This document shows positions 59,319 through 64,000 of a stretch of 64,000 nucleotides of DNA, one piece after another (the stretch's first letter is position 1; each line of letters opens with the position of its first letter). The position numbers and the translations under genes are program-made. The stretch covers positions 1-64,000 of the forward strand of contig JAMCPM010000010.1 of NCBI GenBank assembly GCA_023382335.1, read 5' to 3'. Origin of the DNA: Actinomycetota bacterium (GTDB taxonomy: Bacteria > Actinomycetota > Thermoleophilia > BMS3ABIN01). The notes under the pieces were generated by a model, which did not search any database, was not told the DNA's origin, and was given only the letters and a program-made list of their open reading frames with translations.

Positions 59319-60307
59319 GCTGGAAACACGACAACGCGCAGGCCAGGCGCAGATGGGCCGGTCCGCTCGAGCGCTATGACCTCATCACTGAGGGAATCAT
59401 CGCCATGATTGTCATTGCGGTTCTCGTTGTGGGGCTTACGATCCTCTTTGGCGCGCCGCTGGTCCCGGCGGTCAGCTTTCAGAGCTGGGCTCAGGCCGAT
59501 GCCAATGACTTTGTGAACACGACGCTGGCCGAGCTGACCGGCACATCAGGATCAGCCACCTATGGTCCGCCTTACAACGGCGGCACGGATGACGTGCAGT
59601 CGCTGGGACCCCTGTCGCCCCAGGCGTGGGTCGGCGTGCGCATGCCGGTCAACCCGCCGCAGGATTTTGTGATTGTGCCGCTCACGGCCTACGCACCCTT
59701 GAATCCGGAACTGCAAAATGCACTGCAACAATGGAATAGCGCGGAGGTTTCACAGCGGCAACTGTGGAACGGCAATGCCATTTCGTCCACCGTCAACCTA
59801 CAGGGCGCCAAGGTGGTCTTGGCAGGACAGGGCGACACCGGACCCATCCCGACCCTGTTGAGCGCCATGCTGGCCATGGCGCAATCGGGCGCGCTGGATT
59901 CGCAGTCAATCAATGCGCCGGGCAATACCGCCTACTCGATGAACTACTCCAAGTCGCTCCTGTACCAGGCGGACGGTAACTATCTGGGTGACATTGCTAC
60001 TTACTATCACCTGCAAGGCAACCAGTGGGGCATGATGAACCAGATCGGCGGCTGGCCGGGGCAGCCCTGGTTATGGAGCTATACCATGTGGTACAAAATC
60101 CCTCCCTGGAGCAGCGCCGGCACGGACATCCTCGCAACATCCATGTTTGGTTTGGTGGTGCTGGTCGTCTTCTTCCTGCCGTTCATCCCGGGCTTGCGTT
60201 CCGTCCCGCGCGGTCTGAGGCTCTATCGGCTGGTGTGGCGGCCGTACTACAAAAAGTATGGCGCTGAGCTGAAGGTTGGCAAGGCCAAAGGCGCCAACGC
60301 TGGCTAA
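59315..60307 (+). CDS. Membrane protein with large external domain, cytochrome b partner
   Basis: 330 residues. One membrane helix near the N-terminus (about 27-48, EGIIAMIVIAVLVVGLTILFG) and one near the C-terminus (about 275-295, SMFGLVVLVVFFLPFIPGL) frame an outer domain of about 225 residues rich in Gly, Asn, Gln and Trp (PYNGGTDDVQSLGPLSPQAWVGVRMPVNPPQDF, WGMMNQIGGWPGQPWLWSYTMWYKIPPWSS). It is in the place where cytochrome b subunit IV would be, and the last part vaguely recalls that subunit, but the large outer domain is not standard. No CxxCH or Rieske motif. Coupled to the cytochrome b gene. Confidence 0.65.
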   Translation: MSWKHDNAQARRRWAGPLERYDLITEGIIAMIVIAVLVVGLTILFGAPLVPAVSFQSWAQADANDFVNTTLAELTGTSGSATYGPPYNGGTDDVQSLGPLSPQAWVGVRMPVNPPQDFVIVPLTAYAPLNPELQNALQQWNSAEVSQRQLWNGNAISSTVNLQGAKVVLAGQGDTGPIPTLLSAMLAMAQSGALDSQSINAPGNTAYSMNYSKSLLYQADGNYLGDIATYYHLQGNQWGMMNQIGGWPGQPWLWSYTMWYKIPPWSSAGTDILATSMFGLVVLVVFFLPFIPGLRSVPRGLRLYRLVWRPYYKKYGAELKVGKAKGANAG

Positions 60308-60423
60308 TCTGCAACTGCTCCGGGCAGGCGCCGGCGCGCAGTACCTTGCTGGGGACACTGCTTCTGTGGCGGAAACAGTAGGAACTGCCCTCCATGCGGG
60401 GAGAGATACGACGGAGTAGACAA

Positions 60424-62514
60424 ATGCGCACAGAAAAGAACATCGATCAATTATCCATCGATACCATACGCACGCTGGTGATCGACGCCATACAAAAGGC
60501 AGGCTCCGGACACCCCGGCACACCGCTGGACGCGGCGCCGGTGGCTTATGCGTTATGGCAGCGCTTACTGTACTACGATCCGGCGGATCCAGGCTGGTTC
60601 AACCGCGACCGGTTCGTGCTGTCCGCCGGACACGCCTCGATGCTGTTGTACAGCCTCATCCATCTGGCGGGCATCACGGCGGCCGCACCATCCTATGGTG
60701 ACCGCGTTGGCGGTGCTGCCATCACCCTGGACGACATCAAAGGTTTCCGCCAGTTGCGTACGCGCTGCCCGGGCCATCCCGAGTACGGCTGGACCTCCGG
60801 CGTGGAAGCCACCACCGGTCCCCTGGGCCAAGGTCTGGCGATGAGCGTCGGCATGGCAATTGCCGGACGCTACATGGCTGCGCGCTACAATCGTCCAGAC
60901 TTTGATTTGATCAATTTTCATGTCTACGCCCTCGCCGGCGATGGCTGCATGATGGAAGGTATCAGCAGCGAGGCGGCCTCACTGGCGGCGCATCTCAAAC
61001 TGTCCAACCTGTGTTGGATTTACGATCGCAATCGTGTCACGATCGAGGGAAGCACCGACATCGCCTTCACTGAAGATGTAGCGGTTCGCTTCATGGGCTA
61101 TGGCTGGAACGTCATCCGCGTGGGTGATGCGAACGACCTGGAGTTGCTGACACGCATGCTCGAGACCGCGCGGGACACGACTGGCCGACCGACGCTCGTC
61201 ATCAGCGAAAGCCACATAGGCTACGGTTCGCCGCATAAACAGGACACGCCGGAAGCGCACGGCGAACCGCTCGGCGTAGAGGAAGCGCGCTTGACCAAAC
61301 AGTTCTACGGCTGGGATCCCGACGCCCAATTCCTGGTGCCCGCCGGCGTCATGGAGAACTTTCAGGCGCAGTTGGGCAAACGCGGCGCGCAAGCCCATGC
61401 GGTGTGGAACACCCAGTTCGGGGAATATCGCAAACAGTATCCTGATCTGGCCCGTGAAATCGAGATGATGCAGGCGCGTGACCTGCCGAACGGTTGGGAC
61501 AAGGATCTGCCCGTGTTCCCGCCCGATCCGAAAGGCAAGGCCGCACGCGACATCTCCGGCACGGTGCTCAACGCGCTGGCGCAGAACGTGCCGTGGCAGA
61601 TCGGCGGCGCGGCGGACCTGGCGCCATCCACCAAGACGCGCTTGAAGTTCGATGGCGCGGGCGACTTTCAGTCTGACAGTTATGACGGGCGCAATTTTCA
61701 CTTTGGCATCCGCGAGCACGCCATGTGCGCCATCGCCAACGGCATGTCGCTCACCAAAGTACAGCCCTTTGTTTCCAGTTTTCTCATCTTCACGGACTAC
61801 TGCCGCGCGGCCATTCGCCTGAGCGCGATGATGGAAGTGCCGGTGATCTACGTCTGGACCCATGACTCGATTAGCGTGGGCGAGGATGGCCCCACGCATG
61901 AGCCGATCGAGCAGCTTGCCGCGTTCCGTGCGATGCCCGGTCTGCGCACGTTCCGCCCTGCCGACGCCAACGAGATCGTAGAAACCTGGCGGGTGGTGAT
62001 GCAGTCGAAAGACAAGCCGGCGTGTCTCATCTTTTCGCGCCAGGCGCTGCCTACGCTCGATCGCGCCAAATACGGTTCGGCGGCGGGAGTGGCGAAAGGC
62101 GCGTACGTGGTTGCGGACGCCGCCGACGGCAAGCCGGACGTACTCCTGATGGCGACCGGCAGCGAGGTGACGTTGTGCGTGGAAGCATACGAGAAGTTAA
62201 AGGCAGAAGGCATCAAGACGCGTGTGATCAGCATGCCGTCATGGGATTTGTTTGAGGCCCAGGACAAGGCCTACCGGGACCGCGTGTTGCCACCGCAGGT
62301 GACGGCGCGCGTCGCCGTGGAGGAAGCCTCCACGTTCGGCTGGGATCGCTATGTTGGCCTGACCGGCGCCGTGTTGGGCATGAAAACATTCGGCGCATCG
62401 GCGCCGGCCAGGGTGGTGCAGGATTACTTTGGCTTCTCCGCGGATCACGTCGTTAGCGCGGCCAAAGATCAATTGGATCTGGCGCGCAGGTTTGATAGTT
62501 CAATTCACAAGTAA
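60424..62514 (+). CDS. tkt: Transketolase
   Basis: 696 residues from ATG 60424 with GGAG upstream; the frame is open 30 bases earlier. Thiamine-diphosphate enzyme moving two-carbon units between sugar phosphates. Motifs: [34 protein letters not shown]/Mg motif [22 protein letters not shown] ... NRVTIEG, central domain [13 protein letters not shown]-like [43 protein letters not shown], and the C-terminal domain with [16 protein letters not shown]. First of three pentose phosphate genes (tkt, gnd, zwf). Confidence 0.97.
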   Translation: MRTEKNIDQLSIDTIRTLVIDAIQKAGSGHPGTPLDAAPVAYALWQRLLYYDPADPGWFNRDRFVLSAGHASMLLYSLIHLAGITAAAPSYGDRVGGAAITLDDIKGFRQLRTRCPGHPEYGWTSGVEATTGPLGQGLAMSVGMAIAGRYMAARYNRPDFDLINFHVYALAGDGCMMEGISSEAASLAAHLKLSNLCWIYDRNRVTIEGSTDIAFTEDVAVRFMGYGWNVIRVGDANDLELLTRMLETARDTTGRPTLVISESHIGYGSPHKQDTPEAHGEPLGVEEARLTKQFYGWDPDAQFLVPAGVMENFQAQLGKRGAQAHAVWNTQFGEYRKQYPDLAREIEMMQARDLPNGWDKDLPVFPPDPKGKAARDISGTVLNALAQNVPWQIGGAADLAPSTKTRLKFDGAGDFQSDSYDGRNFHFGIREHAMCAIANGMSLTKVQPFVSSFLIFTDYCRAAIRLSAMMEVPVIYVWTHDSISVGEDGPTHEPIEQLAAFRAMPGLRTFRPADANEIVETWRVVMQSKDKPACLIFSRQALPTLDRAKYGSAAGVAKGAYVVADAADGKPDVLLMATGSEVTLCVEAYEKLKAEGIKTRVISMPSWDLFEAQDKAYRDRVLPPQVTARVAVEEASTFGWDRYVGLTGAVLGMKTFGASAPARVVQDYFGFSADHVVSAAKDQLDLARRFDSSIHK

Positions 62515-62532
62515 TGTGAGGGGAGACTTACT

Positions 62533-63549
62533 ATGCAACTGGGAATGATTGGCCTCGGACGGATGGGTGCAAACATGACGCTCCGCCTGATGCATGACGG
62601 CCACGAGTGCGTCGTGTACGATAGCCGCGCCGAAGCAGTCGCTGAATTGGTGGGTGAAGGCGCGACCGGCGCTACCGCGCTCGACGATTTTGTCGCGAAA
62701 TTGAAACCGCCGCGTGTGATGTGGTTGATGGTGCCCGCGGCCGTGGTTGATTCGTCGCTGAAGGATATGGTCGGGTTTTTGCAGCCTGGCGACATCGTGA
62801 TCGATGGCGGCAACTCGTACTACATCGATGACATTCGCCGGGCGAAGGAATTAGCGGGGAAAGGCCTCAAGTACATCGACGTGGGCACGAGCGGTGGTGT
62901 GTGGGGTTTGGAACGCGGCTATTGCATGATGATCGGCGGACCCGAAGAGGCCGTGCAGTATGTCGACCCCATTCTCAAAACGTTGGCGCCCGGGCGCGGC
63001 GATGTCGATCGCACACCGGGGCGCGAGAAATTGGGCGGCACCGCGGAAGAGGGCTATCTGCATTGCGGGCCAAACGGTGCGGGCCACTTCGTCAAGATGG
63101 TGCACAACGGCATCGAGTATGGCTTGATGGCCGCGTATGCGGAAGGACTGAATATCCTGAAACGTGCCGACGTCGGCAAGCAGGGCCGCGAAATCAGCGC
63201 CGAAATGACGCCGCTGCGTAACCCGGAAGACTATCAATACGATCTGAATCTGGCCGACGTCGCCGAAGTTTGGCGGCGCGGTAGCGTGATCGCTTCGTGG
63301 CTCCTGGATTTGACCGCGATTGCCCTGGTGGATGATCCACAACTTGCGCAATTCTCTGGCCGTGTTTCCGATTCGGGAGAGGGACGGTGGACAATCCTCG
63401 CGTCCATCGAGGAGGGCGCGCCCGCACCAGTATTGAGTTCCGCGCTGTATGAGCGCTTTTCGTCGCGCGGCGCAAACGACTATGCCGACAAGCTGCTTTC
63501 CGCGATGCGTTTCCAGTTTGGCGGGCATCATGAATTGCCGAACAAGTGA
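62533..63549 (+). CDS. gnd: 6-phosphogluconate dehydrogenase (short, decarboxylating type)
   Basis: 338 residues; AGGGGAG precedes ATG. Oxidatively decarboxylates 6-phosphogluconate to ribulose 5-phosphate. NAD(P)-binding [14 protein letters not shown] at the N-terminus, [30 protein letters not shown] and the catalytic [21 protein letters not shown] with Lys. About 340 residues is the length of the short bacterial class (GntZ/YqeC-like), against 470 for the E. coli type; this class often prefers NAD+. Sits 18 bp after tkt. Confidence 0.95.
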   Translation: MQLGMIGLGRMGANMTLRLMHDGHECVVYDSRAEAVAELVGEGATGATALDDFVAKLKPPRVMWLMVPAAVVDSSLKDMVGFLQPGDIVIDGGNSYYIDDIRRAKELAGKGLKYIDVGTSGGVWGLERGYCMMIGGPEEAVQYVDPILKTLAPGRGDVDRTPGREKLGGTAEEGYLHCGPNGAGHFVKMVHNGIEYGLMAAYAEGLNILKRADVGKQGREISAEMTPLRNPEDYQYDLNLADVAEVWRRGSVIASWLLDLTAIALVDDPQLAQFSGRVSDSGEGRWTILASIEEGAPAPVLSSALYERFSSRGANDYADKLLSAMRFQFGGHHELPNK

Positions 63550-63624
63550 TTTCATCGTTCGGATTAAGCCAGGCGCGGAACGCCTCGCGCCTTGCGCTCG
63601 ATTTTGTTCGTGAGGGGGGTTCTT

Positions 63625-64000
63625 GTGAGTGCGAAGCAATCAGATGCGTTTGTTTTCTTTGGCGCAACGGGCGATCTGGCCTATAAAATGATCTTCCCGG
63701 CGTTGCAGGCCATGATCAAGCGCGGTAATCTCATGGCGCCGGTGATTGGCGTAGCCAAGGAGGGCTGGGCCATCGACCAGCTTCGTGAGCGGGCGCGTCA
63801 GAGCATTGAAGAACACAGCACCATCGACGAGGCGGCGTTCGCCAGGTTGATGGAGCTGCTGCAATATATTGACAGCGATTACAGCGATCCGGATACCTTC
63901 AAGCTTTTGCGGCAGGCACTGAGCGGCGCCCGGCATCCGATTCACTACCTGGCGATTCCGCCTAGCTTGTTCGGCACTGTAGTGTCGCAGTTGGGCGAGT
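63625..64000 (+). CDS. zwf: Glucose-6-phosphate 1-dehydrogenase, N-terminal part (cut by window end)
   Basis: From GTG 63625, preceded by GAGGGGGG, to the window end, 125 codons without a stop. The coenzyme-binding motif FFGATGDLAYKMIFPALQ (GxxGDLA type) and the segment HPIHYLAIPPSLFGTVV match G6PDH exactly in place. Produces 6-phosphogluconolactone and NADPH; with gnd it makes the oxidative pentose phosphate pathway. Seventy-five bases after gnd. Confidence 0.93.
   Translation, partial: MSAKQSDAFVFFGATGDLAYKMIFPALQAMIKRGNLMAPVIGVAKEGWAIDQLRERARQSIEEHSTIDEAAFARLMELLQYIDSDYSDPDTFKLLRQALSGARHPIHYLAIPPSLFGTVVSQLGE

Overview
The window (64 kb, moderately high GC, no rRNA, tRNA, CRISPR array or insertion sequence that I can see) looks like a chromosomal piece of a Gram-positive-type, facultatively anaerobic bacterium. 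The gene mix (SpoIIE-type phosphatase, YlbF-like protein, CBS-containing Mn pyrophosphatase, many Lgt-type lipoproteins, actinobacterial-looking membrane proteins) makes an uncultivated actinobacterium my best guess, but this is inference from family resemblance only.

Layout. 1-6.5 kb: the 3' end of katG, a DUF2231 membrane protein, a SoxB/5'-nucleotidase-like phosphoesterase divergent from a TauE/SafE exporter, a GH114 lipoprotein, thiM and a methyltransferase. 6.5-13 kb: an orphan 44-residue RiPP-precursor-like peptide, a secreted surface protein, two lipoproteins (one very Met-rich), a SpoIIE phosphatase, an AHSA1 protein and a minimal tyrosinase-like protein. 13-17.5 kb: lgt, a zinc/manganese ABC importer (znuABC-like) and a divergent Fur-family regulator with a palindrome between them. 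17.5-24.5 kb: an ABC-2 exporter, a rhodanese gene interrupted by TGA, a perfect 783-bp tandem duplication that leaves gene fragments, DUF488, a small K+ channel and other membrane proteins. 24.6-28.8 kb: a B12-domain radical SAM protein, a YlbF-like protein, a ferredoxin, and on the minus strand a compact putative RiPP operon: a Cys-containing 76-residue protein, a radical SAM/SPASM enzyme with a PqqD-like N-terminus, and a 33-codon precursor ending in a Ser/Cys-rich core, followed by a terminator.

28.9-36 kb: a respiratory operon under a near-consensus promoter: a 12-heme NapC/NirT-type cytochrome, a 44-residue membrane peptide, a PsrB-like FeS protein, a PsrC/NrfD quinol subunit, a Tat-exported molybdopterin subunit that lacks the usual Cys metal ligand, a TorD-like chaperone and a 7-heme cytochrome. 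36-40 kb: CBS-domain Mn pyrophosphatase and a GH15 glucanase/trehalase. 40-57 kb, minus strand: cydAB (high-affinity bd oxidase) and a complete nuoABCDEFGHIJKLMN set with a fused nuoCD, in the order found in E. coli. 57-60 kb: a stress-type protein and a three-gene cytochrome b6-like unit without Rieske or cytochrome c1/f. 60-64 kb: tkt, gnd and the start of zwf (pentose phosphate pathway).

Together the genes describe an electron-transport island: NADH enters by complex I, quinol can be oxidised by cytochrome bd at low oxygen or exchanged with a multiheme/molybdoprotein module of unknown substrate, and KatG deals with peroxide. The most novel elements are the two RiPP-type loci and the Mo-ligand-less reductase module.
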